The notes: a model not told the origin generated them from the letters alone. Shown: positions 27,001 through 34,989, counted from the stretch's first letter. The stretch: DNA of 64,000 nt from Pseudorasbora parva (GCF_024679245.1 NC_090177.1:26846632-26910631); one strand, 5' to 3'. Translations and numbers: made by a program.

Positions 27001-30000
27001 GCATACCTCAGTTGTAACGAGTGGTTATTTTAGTCAAAGTTGCTCTTCTGTCAGCTTGAATCAGTCGGCCCATTCTCCTCTGACCTCTAACATCAACAAG
27101 GCATTTTTGCCCACAGGACTACCGCATACTGGATGTTTTTCCCTTTTCACACCAGTCTTTGTAAACCCTAGAAATGGTTGTGCGTTCTAATCCCAGTAAC
27201 TGAGCAGACTGTGAAATACTCAGACCGGCCCGTCTGGCATCAACAACCATGCCACACTCAGAATTGCTTAAATCCCCTTTCTTTCCCATTCTGAAATTTA
27301 GTTTGGAGTTCAGGAGATTGTCTTGACCAGGACCACACCCCTAAAAGCATTGAAGCAACTACCATGTGATTGGTTTCTTAGATAATTGCAATAATGAGAA
27401 ATTGAACAGGTGTTCCTAATAATCCTTTAGGTGGGTGTATAGTGTCCTTTTTCATCAGACAGCTATTTGCGACTTAAAACTTTGTTTAAAGAGAAAACTG
27501 CCTTAAAATAATTATTTTCAAATTCTGCAGTTAGACAGAATATAACTGAACAGAAGGCTCGAGACACTCATGGCACAAAATGCTGAAAAAAATGACCAAA
27601 ATGCCCATACTAATTGTAAATGGTGGTAAACACGTCACAGCTCACTGACTGTTCAGATAAACACAGCAAAAACACCTCCCACTCCATCTGCAGGGGGTAC
27701 AGCCCATTATGATGTCAACGCTCACAACCACATTATCTTCTCCACACCTGCACATGGCCGACCACATACACAAACAACCATCAAACATTCCCACCCAGTG
27801 TGTGCTGAGGGAGGGTCTTTTAAGAATACAGAATAATTTAGATCAGCGTTTGGGGCTCCTTTAGGGCACTGAGATGAATGGACTGATAAAACAGGCCGTC
27901 CCAGTTGAGATGCTCCCTTAGGCAGAGCAGAGGCTAGACTATACACACACACACACACACACAGCGAAGGACAGAGAAAGCCATATTTTACAAGTATTTG
28001 TGTTAGCGAATGTGATTTTGCGGTCTGTATTGAAATTTCAAGAGCTTGTGTCAGAATCAAATTGTAAAGGGGAATCTGCCTATGGAAAAAGTGCCCCAAT
28101 TATGTTTTTTTGAATACTCTCTTTAATGCAGTGTGGAATATAGCTGTTTATGAATGTAAACGTTCTGCAAAGTCGAAAGTGCACAATAAATTAAGTTATC
28201 TCACCAAAAGAAAGAATCAACTCTGAATTGGCAATGCGAGTCATTTTTATTTCGAATCCCACCGCGTTATGGTTCTACGTCACTAGAAAATAAATTTGCA
28301 TATCGCCGCCTATGTTGTACGTTGTCCATCCACAAACAACTTTTACAATTTTAAATAAACAAACAAAATAAACAAAAATAAACTTGGCCAGCCCTCAAAC
28401 GTCATTTTACTGACGACTGCTTCTCAAATCTCTGAGTTTAACGCGGGATTCGCAAAGCGCTTGCTCTTGAAAGATGGGTCAGTACTCAGTTTGTTTGAAC
28501 CAGCCTGCCACTCAAACTGTAAGTATGATTAATTATTGATGTGTATATTTTCGACCGGGTGTTCAAAATACGTAGTTTTTAAAAAAATATTGTGTAGGTA
28601 TCTGGCTAACTGACGTTATTACGGGAAATACTTCTGCCAATCAGCTGTGGGCCACGATTACCTAAAACTGTGTAATGCAGATTGTCTGTCGTTCTTACTA
28701 CTATGAGTAACGATGAAGGATTGATTTGTTTTACAAATGTTTGTTACATCAGTCATTCATGTTAGTGCTGGGCTAACATATGCAACATTATTGATAGTGT
28801 TCCCGCATGTGCACTGCAGTAAATTAGAAATACATACGGGTTTGTTGATGTCGTACACTTGTTAATGCTGATGGTGAGGAATTACAGTTGCAACAGTTCT
28901 CACTCTCAATATCCTGTCCTAACCCACCCCACAAAATAAAAGAAGCTTTAGGACAAAATGAGCAAAAGAGAGAAGAGCGTTCTTCTGCAACAGTTGCTTA
29001 GTCTGTTTGGAGAGAGAGAGAGAAAGGGAGGAAAGAGAGGAACGTTAGGGGCTATTAATAGTGTCTACAGACGCTGGTGTCAACTGCATGTGATGGCTGT
29101 GTGACTGTTTCCTCCAGCCACCTCTTTCTCCCTCTCTCAACATCATTTCTTCTTTCTCCCTCTCCTGAAATCCCCTCTGCTTTCTCTTAAAGAACGCTAA
29201 AAGTCGACACTTGAGAAATGTTGTCAATAAATGGCATTTCCATCAGCTATATCGGTAACCATTTTGAAGCACTAAACCTTTTTTTTTTTGTTGCCAAAAA
29301 ACCTTTTTTTAAACCTTGTAATTTTTCTGTCTTGCACTGATATGAAAATTCTTTCTAGCTTTCATTCTTCTCCTCTCATGCCTTCATCCTTTTAAGCAAT
29401 TTCATCCAATCATTCTCACTTAACACAGGTCATTTAAGGTGAGTCAGATGAGGACCCATTTTCATGTGTGATGATGTCTGTTATATTTAAACTATTTTAA
29501 GCTTGATGATTAATGCTGCAATTGATGCCTAAGAGAAGACAGTTTGTCGCTGATCAATCCATCAAACTACTACTAAACAAAAGCACACCAATTGGTAAAT
29601 GACACAATGCAGTACTGTAATTAGTTTTCACTTAAAATCCATGTAAAATTACATTTCTGACACACAAATGTAAACAAAAATAAGAATAGTTCATACAAAT
29701 TTTAAATTGTATCATTATTTACTCAACCTCATGTTGCTTTAAACCCTTTGCTGTTGCTTTTTTTTCTATGAACACAAAAATAGAACTATTTTGGAGGAGC
29801 TCTTATTTTATATTATTAGCTTTCATTTTAATTTCAGATTAAGTTTGTCATTTTATGTGCTTTTGACATTTTGTTTGTTTTTTTAATATTGTTATTTAGA
29901 TTTAATTTATAGTTTCTTACGTTCATTTATCAGGTCACCAGGTGACTTTTGACAAGTTCAATTTAGGCTACAAAACTCAAAAACATTAAGGCAATCAGCT

Positions 30001-33000
30001 GTCTCAAAATGTTTAAGTTAATAAATGTAATGTTTAAGTAGGCAGAACTTGCTCGTTTTTATTTTGTACATTTTAATTGCTATGAACTTCAAATATTTGA
30101 GTAAACTGATTCATACATTAAAATATCATGTAATCTATATTTTTAGTTATGGAAACTTGACTAGCTTTAATTAGCTAATTCAATAAATGCCACCTTGCTA
30201 ATTGCTTACACAAAGGTTTGGTAACATTAGTATAGCACTTACGGAATGAGGACAGCAATATAATAATTTAACACATATCTGGTGTCAAACTAACACTAAC
30301 AAAACATTAAACTACAAAATTTCCCACTTAACGTTAATCTTGCAAAAAAAAAAAAAAAAAAAAAAAAAACGTAACATAACGTAACGTAACGTAACACGTA
30401 ATTTCGGCATTTACTGTCCCTTTTGAGTGTCATGGTAAAGCTTGCTGGAAAAAAAGAGATCCCAGTCCAGTTTCAGTTTCATTTAAAAAGTTAGTCTAAA
30501 TTAAAAGAAACAAGTCCATAAAACTCAAAACAATGAAACAATCCAAATGACTTAAATGTTTCAGTTCTGAGAACTTGAGAAAGTTACTTAGTTTGAATTT
30601 TGTTTTTGTGTAGTTTGAAATTTGTTTAATTTGATTTTGCTCTACTCAAACCAATTAATTATTTTGAGCATTTACCATAGTGTATGTTTACACGTCAACA
30701 ATGTCCTAAAAATGGAAACACCTTTCCTTTGCATCACTCACATACAGACGATAAAACACCATTGTAGAAATGATCCCCGAAACCGACTAAAAATTCTGTA
30801 TTATGCATGCCAAGCCAGTAGCTGGTAGTTGTCATTTTGTGAGATGATAATGGTATTCTTTTCAAAAACATGCACTTAAATGTTATAAAACAGTTTTCAA
30901 AAGCTTCCGTTTTCAGACAGTCAACATGCATGTTAAAAAACGGGGCTGTGAAAATGGCCCCTTATAGTAAAAATTTGTAGTGCAGGCATAAAGATTCTCC
31001 ATTTCTCTCTTCTGATATGATTCTCAAGTGCGAGCCGAACTCACAGCTTTGTTTTAAGCTGAGCTCAGAGCGTGTGGATCTGCGATCAGGATCTTGTGTT
31101 ACCTGTGCACATGGCACGCAGTCTCTGCACTGCTAATCGAATGGTGAGGGAATCACTTTTTCTCAGTTCCTCCTATTCACGTCAATTAGCCCCCCTGAGT
31201 GAACTGAATGGGATGAATGTCTCAGAAAGAAAGCAGAACACACACATACCCAAAGCAAAGAGAGTGAGCGAAAATAGTATTTGAATAGGACAAATCTGGG
31301 GCAGCCTCTTCATTATGAGGGTACACAGAGCGCGGAGGGGGCATCCATCTTAACTTTTCCATCACAGCAGTTTCCTTTCCTGTATCAGAAATGTTCATAA
31401 GATGAATCTTCATCTGGGCTCCTGATTATTCCATTTGTTCTGTTGAGAGCTGACCCGCTCACCTCATCTCTAACTCTCTATCTCTCCTATTGCTCCCTCT
31501 CGTAATCACACATTTCTAACCAGCCTTCTCACCAACAATACCACACACTGCCATATTGTTTCACTAAGCTAGACAGGTGAACTATATCGGCAGGTGTGTT
31601 TAGATTTAGTCAATTATTATAAAAAAGTCAACAGCTTGGAAACCCAAACTCTTCAGCTCAGAAAAAGACATTATGAAGATTAATCATCTGAGAAAGATAA
31701 CACAAAACATGCATCTTCTCTTTAAAACAGGTCTCAATACATAAACGCTGTAAAATCTGCATGGTTTCGTTTTGTGTGACTAAATGCTTTCCCTAATGGT
31801 AAAATGCAGAAAAAGATAAATGCACGAAAAGGGACCACTTATTGAAATGGGCATTCAAAAGGTTGCTGTTTCTAAACTGATCCAAACCATTACCATGAGA
31901 AAACAAAACTATTGTTGTTGGCAATTCCATATGAATTTTGACTCGTATGAAAATAAATGATTTTAGAAGAAAAAAATGAGCATGAAGGTCCACTATTAAA
32001 CCTGATGAGATTGCCCACCAACTCTCATAAATTATCATGTGTTGGTCTAACCCTACAAAGACACTAATTGGTTGGTCAATAATAATGGAAGGGGAGGGAT
32101 TTACATAGAAATGTATTCAAGTTGGCTTCCTACAGTTTTGAAAAACATTTATAATGATTTCTACCAATAGTTTGATCCACTAATTTTCAAGTACTGTACA
32201 TTCAAGGAAATGTACTAAATACTTTCCACGCACTTTGAATACACTTGAGTTTACTCAATGAATAGGCTACACTACTCAAAGGGTCAAGGTAACAAACCTT
32301 TCAAGTACGGCATAATGAAGCAAAAATATCAAGAGGTTTTCTCAGGACTACTTGACCTGAACAAAACTTGACTTTTTTCATAAGTTAAAATATGTTATAT
32401 TTTGCAAAACCTCCCTGTCTGGTTTTATTGTCACATGACAACAAAATGTCTTCCAGGTTACACTACACTGACTTTTCAAAACATTGTCCTACTATTTGTT
32501 ATTATTACTTCTACTACTACTACTACTGGAGGTTGTTATAATACAACAAATAATAATATGTCAAACCATTTATGCCAGCATTTTTTTTATTTTTATTTTT
32601 GTCAACTATAGACAGCCCTCCAAAAATCCAAACGTTTTAAATGAAAACATCTCAAAATCTAATATGTTTAGGTTATCTGCGGTATAAATTAAACTAGTAG
32701 ACCACCTTAAATGCATATTATTTCACAATAAATGTTTGATTCGTTAGCTCCAAATTTCATAAATATTCTGAAGGGTAAATTGGTATTGATTGTTAGAGAC
32801 TGATAGTGATAACAGCTTCCGGACAATCGGGTGGCAGAGCTGCCACCGTTCCCGTGGATACCGGGCGAGTGACACAAGAACAAGTGGTTACCGGAGACCC
32901 GATAGTGATATGGACTACAGATAGACAACCGTGAACAAGATTCACCGGTAAACATGCGCCATTGTACGTCTGGCGCAGGATTTGCATAGGCAAATGTCGC

Positions 33001-33394
33001 GCACTGTTACGCGTTTAATGAGAAGACGGAAAAAAACAGCACCCATACTAACCGTTGCCTTGATGGGCACGTACAGGACGGGTCTGTTCGCTGCCCCGTT
33101 CTCGTTCTCGCTCGGCTCGCCGTCAGTGTTTCCCACCTGGAACCCTTTGGATTTCACCCAGAACTTAAATTTGGCGTTGATGTGGTTGCTCTCGATATAG
33201 ACGCCCTCCGAGTCGTCGCTCTGTAAGAGGGTCTGCAGAATTTTGTTGTATTTTCGCCGGGTGACGGTCTTTGTTTTGCCGGAGTCTCCGTAAGTGCGAA
33301 GGCACCACTCCTGAAAATCCCCAAACATCTCCGCCTCGGACACCGCGGGGCTTCTGCTTCTTCTCGTTAAATCCATCCGTTTTTTGGTTGACAT
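2914..33394 (-). CDS. nol4l: nol4l, nucleolar protein 4-like (5' three coding exons; 3' part outside window)
   Basis: The gene is read from three splice-bounded blocks on the minus strand: exon 1 33394-33053, exon 2 6941-6786 and exon 3 3025-2914, giving residues 1-203 of the predicted product. Exon 1 carries the hallmark FQEWCLRTYGDSGKTKTVTR and NAKFKFWVKSKGFQVG, exon 2 RVAVVEDFYDIIYAMHVE and KHAGQKKTYKA, and exon 3 ETYAFLPREAVTRF. All three blocks occur in this order in NOL4-family proteins. The stretch ILQTLLQSDDSEGVYIESNH differs from the shorter NOL4 version as I remember it, so I prefer nol4l over nol4. The family is nuclear, with no firmly established biochemical activity; human NOL4L (C20orf112) is known as a fusion partner in leukaemia. 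Intron 1 is 26.1 kb and full of transposons. Which cyprinid paralogue this is (a or b) cannot be told. Confidence 0.85.
3026..4019. other. nol4l intron 2, 3' part, nothing recognised
   Basis: This is AT-rich intronic sequence between exon 3 and the foldback element. No coding block or recognisable repeat end was seen. Confidence 0.5.
4020..4712. mobile_element. Long-TIR foldback element, family C, flanked by TTAA
   Basis: The left arm (4024-4150) and the right arm (4560-4708) are inverted copies. GGGGTTAGTTC at the left pairs with GAACTAACCC at the right, and the CATCTTCAGAACACAAAT region recurs inverted. TTAA lies immediately outside both ends (4020-4023 and 4709-4712). It is noncoding. TTAA targets are typical of piggyBac- and Kolobok-type elements, so membership of one of those is inferred. 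Confidence 0.8.
4781..4945. mobile_element. Short interspersed repeat fragment, family L
   Basis: The sequence has repeated GGTACTAATATG-like and GTACAAAG-like phrases and the block CCAGTGACAGCTTTTGTAC. A related copy occurs inverted at about 41245-41410 (GTACTGCCCCAGTGAGAG). It is noncoding, and its class is unknown. Confidence 0.5.
4946..5999. other. nol4l intron 2 sequence, nothing recognised
   Basis: The sequence is mixed, with a less AT-rich middle part (about 5300-5660). No splice-bounded coding block or transposon terminus was recognised. Confidence 0.5.
6000..6475. repeat. Purine-rich minisatellite (GAAATGCAGAAA-type units)
   Basis: Degenerate tandem copies of a roughly 12-nt unit such as GAAATGCAGAAA, grouped into longer higher-order blocks (for example 6170-6300 and 6295-6440 are near copies). 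The long frames across it on both strands (Lys/Glu/Met-rich and Phe/Leu/His-rich) are translations of the tandem repeat. It lies about 310 nt from nol4l exon 2, on the intron 2 side, and is pyrimidine-rich in the transcript. Confidence 0.9.
6786..6941 (-). CDS. nol4l: nol4l coding exon 2
   Basis: This exon of 156 nt encodes exactly 52 residues (phase 0 at both ends), residues 115-166 of the prediction. It contains LKRVAVVEDFYDIIYAMHVE and KHAGQKKTYKA, which match the NOL4-family N-terminal domain. The acceptor is TGATTTCAG before 6941 and the donor is GCG|GTGAGT after 6786. A Ser/Gly-rich stretch (GGSGSESS) precedes the conserved part. Confidence 0.93.
7361..7681. mobile_element. MITE with TCGGTA(A/G)CACTTTA termini
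   Basis: The left terminus TCGGTAGCACTTTA (7361-7374) is inverted at the right as TAAAGTGTTACCGA (7668-7681). Between them lie repeated TTAACATTAGTTAATG-like phrases that fold back. It is 321 nt long and noncoding. This terminal sequence is widespread in fish genomes; no target duplication was resolved here. Confidence 0.85.
7682..8734. other. nol4l intron 1 sequence with a probable old repeat at 8400-8730
   Basis: There is no coding block. The part from 8400 to 8730 contains phrases such as GATGACATCACTCTGC and CCAATCAAATGCTCTC, resembling internal parts of the GC-richer elements in this window, so it is probably an old element fragment. The rest is unassigned. Confidence 0.4.
8735..9507 (+). 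mobile_element. Harbinger-like element with GGGCCCTAT termini
   Basis: The left terminus GGGCCCTATTTTAACGATCT (8742 onward) and the inverted right terminus CAAGATAGGGCCC (9495-9507) mark a nonautonomous element of about 770 nt. Inside it, a short frame at 8931 resembles the start of the Myb-like protein of PIF/Harbinger elements. GCGC-rich internal sequence such as AAGTGCGCTTTGCGCGGGTG is typical of this family. Confidence 0.75.
8931..9065 (+). pseudogene. Truncated Myb-like (SANT) protein start of Harbinger element
   Basis: The 44-codon frame begins MAYLPGARQGRFTVEETDVL, then runs into unrelated sequence and stops at 9063-9065. The FTVEETDVLVRAVK stretch matches the beginning of a Myb/SANT-type DNA-binding helix, which in Harbinger elements is carried on a second protein that helps the transposase. 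Only the first helix remains, so it is broken. Confidence 0.6.
9530..9905. mobile_element. Family A fragment joined to another dispersed repeat
   Basis: GGCGTCACCCATAGGATTCT (from 9541) matches the GACGTCACCCATAGGAAT part of family A at 97-112. From about 9690 the sequence TAATTATGCAGAACTTTAAG looks like a different common fish repeat. The short frames across it are incidental. Confidence 0.45.
10335..10348. promoter_or_regulatory. RFX X-box-like palindrome
   Basis: GTTACCACAGTAAC consists of two half-sites in inverted orientation, resembling the RFX consensus GTTRCC-N2-GGYAAC, here with one base off in the second half. It lies in nol4l intron 1 in a relatively GC-rich stretch. Function is inferred. 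Confidence 0.3.
10575..10588. promoter_or_regulatory. RFX X-box-like motif
   Basis: GTTACCATGGCAGC matches 13 of 14 positions of the RFX X-box consensus GTTRCCATGGYAAC. It is 240 nt from the motif at 10335. Binding is inferred, not shown. Confidence 0.4.
11138..11390 (+). mobile_element. Left part of an old family B element
   Basis: It begins AAAGGGGTCCTATAATG and runs through CTCCACCCACGGGTATGCAAAAAAGGGG, which matches the order of blocks in the family B copies at 22560 and 58804-59397. It breaks off near 11390. A likely matching right part is at 16360-16566. Confidence 0.55.
11391..12690. mobile_element. Probable degenerate repeat block
   Basis: Interspersed-repeat-like sequence containing GGAAATCAAAATGCCTGTCA and CATGAATTATGCAATGTGTC, ending near the phrase GGGTTTCATGACCC (12659-12672), which is characteristic of element ends in cyprinid genomes. 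The frame at 11401-11739 (112 codons) has no recognisable domain. Confidence 0.4.
12691..13109. other. nol4l intron 1 sequence, nothing recognised
   Basis: No coding or repeat feature could be assigned. Confidence 0.4.
13110..13830. mobile_element. Dispersed repeat with GGCTGCATTTATTTAATCAAAA
   Basis: The phrases GGCTGCATTTATTTAATCAA (13132 onward), TTCCTGTGATCAAAGCTGAA and ACTCCAGTCTTCAGTGTCAC belong to a repeat common in cyprinids. A partial inverted copy of its middle lies at 13550-13650, and another copy is at 20450-20600. It is noncoding, and its class is uncertain. Confidence 0.7.
14041..15141. mobile_element. hAT-like element, CAGGGC...GCCCTG termini
   Basis: The left end CAGGGCCGGCCCTGACC (14041) and the right end GGGCCTGCCCTG (to 15141) are inverted. 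The next blocks GCCCTAGGCAAG and GCCCCTAGGATTAG are also inverted-similar. Flanks TATATGCT (14033-14040) and TGTATGCT (15142-15149) agree at 7 of 8 positions, which fits an 8-bp hAT duplication. It is 1101 nt long with no intact transposase. Confidence 0.85.
15237..16193. mobile_element. hAT-like element with perfect 8-bp target duplication
   Basis: The termini TAGGGGTGT and GCACACCCCTA are inverted. Both flanks carry TTATGTAT (15229-15236 and 16194-16201), a perfect 8-bp duplication. Inside the termini, TCGATTCGGCGATGCATCGC on the left mirrors a GAATC-rich tandem stretch on the right (16119-16168). Remnants of coding frames may be present at 15415-15486 (MAEAEGDDRDRR...) and around 15715-15796, both with early stops. 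It is 957 nt long and nonautonomous. Confidence 0.9.
16115..16170. repeat. GAATC pentamer tandem stretch in hAT terminus
   Basis: AGAATCGAATCGAATCGAAT and, after a short gap, a second run of AATCG units, with the inverse ATCGATTC at the other end of the element. This subterminal repeat may be where the element's transposase binds; that role is inferred from hAT elements in general. Confidence 0.7.
16360..16566 (+). mobile_element. Right part of an old family B-like element
   Basis: GGCCAGCTAACCAATCACAG and TTTCGGAAGGAGGGGCTAAA match the family B order (CCAATCAGAACTCG, CTGAAGGAGGGAC). The end AATAGGACCCTTTTA (16552-16566) is the inverse of the left end at 11138 (AAAGGGGTCCTATAAT). It probably represents the other half of the element at 11138-11390, separated by later insertions. 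Confidence 0.5.
16567..17562. other. nol4l intron 1 sequence with a GC-rich stretch, no gene
   Basis: The GC-rich part (about 16870-17220), with C-runs near 16910, supports open frames of up to 95 codons, but these lack any domain, and the other frame is equally open. A short TG run lies at 16848-16862. There is no splice-bounded coding evidence. Confidence 0.45.
17563..18316. mobile_element. Full-length family C foldback element, TTAA flanks
   Basis: The ends AAAGGGTTAGTTCACC and GGGTGAACTAACCCTTT are inverted, and the arms extend about 150-200 nt inward (for example CTTCATCTTCGGAGTCACAA against TTGTGTTCTGAAGATGAATG). TTAA is present at 17563-17566 and 18313-18316. It is 754 nt long and noncoding. 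Confidence 0.9.
18317..20449. other. nol4l intron 1 sequence, no gene
   Basis: It includes a pyrimidine-rich tract (about 18640-18930) whose biased composition produces long open frames on both strands, and a GC-rich piece with an X-box-like GTTGCTAGGAGAC at 18954-18966. No family similarity was recognised in the frames of up to 160 codons. The part from 19700 to 20449 is AT-rich and unassigned. Confidence 0.45.
18954..18966. promoter_or_regulatory. RFX X-box-like motif
   Basis: GTTGCTAGGAGAC resembles the X-box bound by RFX factors (GTTGCY, short spacer, RGNRAC). It lies in a GC-rich, non-repeat-like part of nol4l intron 1. Function is inferred. Confidence 0.4.
20450..20735. mobile_element. 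Two repeat fragments: 13.1-kb family and LINE/SINE-like tail
   Basis: The part 20480-20600 (GTGACACTGAAGACTGGAGT) is an inverted copy of the repeat at 13110. From 20645, TTGTGAAAAGCGCTATACAAATAA-type sequence resembles the conserved 3' tail shared by fish LINE/SINE families, followed by a short degenerate GAATT repeat. Confidence 0.6.
20736..22120. other. nol4l intron 1 sequence, no gene
   Basis: No coding block is present. It includes an interrupted TG microsatellite at 21472-21500 and GGTGCGTCCCGATTCACATA at 21729, probably a fragment of the element family at 56459-57216. Confidence 0.4.
21392..21405. promoter_or_regulatory. RFX X-box-like motif
   Basis: TTCACCATGGCAAC matches about 12 of 14 positions of GTTRCCATGGYAAC, including a complete right half-site. 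It lies in nol4l intron 1. Binding is inferred. Confidence 0.35.
22121..22540. promoter_or_regulatory. Candidate conserved noncoding element with POU-type motifs
   Basis: A non-repeat-like block carries CATGAATATTCA (22314-22325) and TATTTGCAAATA (22339-22350), both resembling octamer/POU sites, together with CCATGGCCAC-like and GGCCAAATTACAG phrases. It sits just before a transposon. The enhancer role is inferred from motif spacing and apparent single-copy nature. Confidence 0.35.
22560..23060 (+). mobile_element. Family B nonautonomous DNA element
   Basis: It starts AAAGGTCCCGTTCTTCGCG and closely matches the inverted copy at 58804-59397 through AACGGCCGGTTTGGACTACA, CTCCCACGTGGAGAAGAGCG and CATCAGGCCGTTTTTAGGAC. 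The right terminus is missing or diverged. Related peptides from open frames in the two copies only reflect shared repeat DNA. Confidence 0.8.
23061..23614. other. nol4l intron 1 sequence, nothing recognised
   Basis: AT-rich sequence with no assignable feature. Confidence 0.4.
23615..24013. repeat. Degenerate short tandem repeat (ACCACCCA / CCTAGCAACC-like)
   Basis: Recurring phrases such as CACCTTAGAAACCACCCAAA, CCCTAGCAACCACCC and CACCCTAGCAACAA form a degenerate repeat with a spacing of about 20-30 nt. It resumes at 24840-24910 beyond an inserted foldback element (ACACCTTAGAAACAGC). Confidence 0.6.
24015..24795. mobile_element. Foldback element with >100-nt inverted arms
   Basis: The left arm (about 24050-24172, with CAAGTCCCTTTGCG, AATCCATTCAGCCGATCTCT and TACATCATTGAATCGGA) is repeated inverted at about 24655-24780. 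The middle is noncoding. It splits the degenerate tandem repeat on either side, so it was inserted later. Confidence 0.8.
24835..25940. other. nol4l intron 1 sequence, no gene
   Basis: It begins with the resumed degenerate repeat (to about 24930). The frame at 25021-25383 (120 codons) has no recognisable domain, and the opposite strand is also open, so it is not called. A short TG run lies near 25546. Confidence 0.4.
25941..25990. repeat. (TATAA)n pentanucleotide array
   Basis: Ten consecutive TATAA units. The same motif forms a longer array at 46851-46948. Confidence 0.95.
26219..27440 (-). mobile_element. Decayed Tc1/mariner-like transposon
   Basis: The inverted termini ACCTAAAGGATTATTAGGAA (left, from 26225) and TTCCTAATAATCCTTTAGGT (right, to 27432) enclose remains of a minus-strand transposase. 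The length is about 1.2 kb. TA near the right end is compatible with the TA target of the superfamily. Confidence 0.9.
26251..27290 (-). pseudogene. Tc1-like transposase remnant
   Basis: Fragments in different frames carry family motifs. Around 26560-26620 there is FQQDNAPCHKA, holding the second catalytic Asp, and in the frame from 26571 WPPQSPDLNPIEHLW, holding the catalytic Glu, followed by the usual end KGGQTQY. The two motifs are in different frames, and the N-terminal part is broken by several stops. It is therefore inactive. Its sense strand is the same as nol4l, within intron 1. Confidence 0.85.
27441..28159. other. nol4l intron 1 sequence, no gene
   Basis: It contains a short (AC) microsatellite at 27941-27962, and the rest is unassigned. 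The open frame across 27722-28099 is not supported by any motif. Confidence 0.45.
28160..28530. mobile_element. Probable fragment of a GC-richer dispersed element
   Basis: GTTATGGTTCTACGTCACTA and ACGCGGGATTCGCAAAGCGC resemble the internal regions of the family A and B elements, but no ends were found, so this is a weak call. Confidence 0.3.
28531..30343. other. nol4l intron 1 sequence, no gene
   Basis: A purine tract lies at 29009-29040. The part 29950-30140 (AAGTAGGCAGAACTTGC) is related inverted to 55570-55740 and is probably a shared old repeat. No coding evidence. Confidence 0.4.
30344..30396. repeat. Poly(A) run followed by (CGTAA)n
   Basis: A run of 26 A residues (30344-30369) is followed directly by five CGTAA/CATAA units (30370-30396). 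An A-run plus a short tandem tail is a pattern left by some retrotransposition events, but no retroelement body was recognised upstream. Confidence 0.85.
30397..32940. other. nol4l intron 1 sequence next to exon 1, no gene
   Basis: Mostly AT-rich, with a short CTA trinucleotide run near 32510-32524. Short open frames lack motifs. From about 32780 the composition becomes more GC-rich as exon 1 and the promoter are approached. Confidence 0.45.
33053..33394 (-). CDS. nol4l: nol4l coding exon 1
   Basis: The exon encodes 342 nt, residues 1-114, ending in phase 0 at ACG|GTTAGT. The start at 33394 (MSTKKRMDL...) was chosen because it is the first ATG in the frame, with G at -3. A second ATG (33376, MDLTRR) has C at -3 and G at +4 and could be used instead. 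Residues 24-48 (FGDFQEWCLRTYG, DSGKTKTVTRR) and 72-88 (NAKFKFWVKSKGFQVG) are the conserved NOL4-family N-terminal module. A basic RRSRS stretch lies at 11-15. LYVPIKAT closes the exon, as LYVPVKTT does in NOL4. Confidence 0.92.
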
Positions 33395-34020
33395 GGCTTT
33401 TTGTCGGTCCTCCTCCGGAACGAAAGAGGCTTCGTAAAAAATGTTAGATATGTAAATATAATAGCACCTAATTTACAGCGAATACAAATGAGAATCTTTA
33501 GACCCTGGTGTGTTTGTCTACAGTCGCACCTGTTAACAGAACCGTTTCTTCTGTCCCACAGGATGGCAAACAAATGACAGTCCCGCGTCTCCTGTTGAGG
33601 AACTGAAAGAGGGGCCGTCCTACAAACGGCTTTCGCCCACCTGTAAGCTGAGGCTAATTAAAACAAACAGCCCTTCGCCTAAATAACCTAAATACGACGA
33701 TTAGGCTGTGTTAATACACGCATGAGTCCAAGGATTGCTTATGTTGAGGAGCAAGTGTTCCTCTCAGCGTCCGTTGAAGCTCGCGCGCCGGTCGGCTCAG
33801 TGAATGAACTGCTGCTCCACCTGAAATTGCTCACCACCTGTTTGAATGAGCTCGAGCCTCGACGCTCACCGCGCCTGTTCACGCGGAGGACGGGATTGTG
33901 CGCGTAATGCGAGTTTATGAGAAATAAAACTGACACACGAGGCAGCAGGATGGATGGCTTTGAGCGACGTCCCATGCGCTGTGGGACAGTCCAGATCCAG
34001 GAAGTGCACGCGTTCAGTTA
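33395..34020 (-). promoter_or_regulatory. CpG-rich promoter and 5' leader region of nol4l
   Basis: CpG density rises sharply from within exon 1 to about 34010 (for example GCTCGCGCGCCGGTCGGCTC at 33780), in contrast with the AT-rich surroundings. No clear TATA box was found upstream of the start codon. The open frames on either strand here are by-products of GC-rich sequence. The transcription start is not determinable by eye. Confidence 0.6.
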
Positions 34021-34108
34021 GCCCAAATCAACACAAAGCAGATGAGCGTCCTGTAAAATAAAATAATAAAAAAATAAACTAGGAGGTTATTGGGGACCAT
34101 TAAGCCCC

Positions 34109-34139
<31 letters not shown>

Positions 34140-34621
34140 TCTAAAAACCGAAAAGTCCGGGTTGACTAAAGGTAGATTGCAGGTTGACTAAAGGTAGATT
34201 GCAGTAAGAGTATTGTAGTGTCGTACTTTATGTATTTAAAACCCCTCGTTAATTTATATTTTCACTAAATGAGTTAAATGTGTGCATGGGTCCTCCTCAC
34301 AGGGATCCCAGTTATGGGAAACCTGGGAAATATTTAAATTCGATTGTGATTGGAATCTTGGAAGTTGTTCTTTGCCATGATATAAAAAGTTGAGGATTTT
34401 TTTTTTTTTTTTTAAAGATTCTTTTGAAGAGTTCTTTTCTCAGACTCTTTTGAAGCGTCTGAGAACTGTGTGTTGATGACCAGAGGTTGGTACTTTTATT
34501 TAGATAGATGTGTCCTGAGCAAGAAAAAACTGATCATGAGAGTTTGCTCTTTCATATCTTAGGAGACTCATTCATTGTCTCAGATGTCTAATCTTAAATG
34601 TTTACGAGAAATAAAAATAAA
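34021..34621. other. Intergenic sequence upstream of nol4l
   Basis: It contains an (AT)n run at 34111-34139 and a duplicated AGGTTGACTAAAGGTAGATT (about 34155-34202). The rest is unassigned. Confidence 0.5.
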
Positions 34622-34989
34622 GACAATCACATACTGTAAGAGTTTAGAGTTGATGGAGACAATCATAGACATAGTAGAGCTGATGGAGGCGATCATAGAC
34701 ATACTGTAAGAGTAGAGCTGATGGAGACGATCATAGACATACTGTAAGAGTAGAGCTGATGGAGACAATCATAGACATACTGTAAGAGTAGAGCTGATGG
34801 AGACGATCATAGACATACTGTAGAGCTGATGGAGGCAATCATAGACATACTGTAGAGCTGATGGAGGCAATCATAGACATACTGTAGAGCTGATGGAGGC
34901 GATCATAGACATACTGTAAGAGTAGAGCTGATGGAGACGATCATAGACATACTGTAAGAGTAGAGCTGATGGAGACGATCATAGACATA
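34622..34989. repeat. Minisatellite, 30-38 nt units (left half)
   Basis: About ten units of the type AGAGCTGATGGAGACGATCA followed by TAGACATACTGTAAGAGT. Some units lack the AAGAGTAG piece, giving 30-31-nt and 38-nt variants. It continues at 36602-36870 after an inserted transposon. Confidence 0.95.

Noticed and set aside
33722..33975. Open frames on both strands upstream of nol4l
   Set aside because: By-products of the CpG-rich promoter region; no motif and no splice pairing with exon 1.
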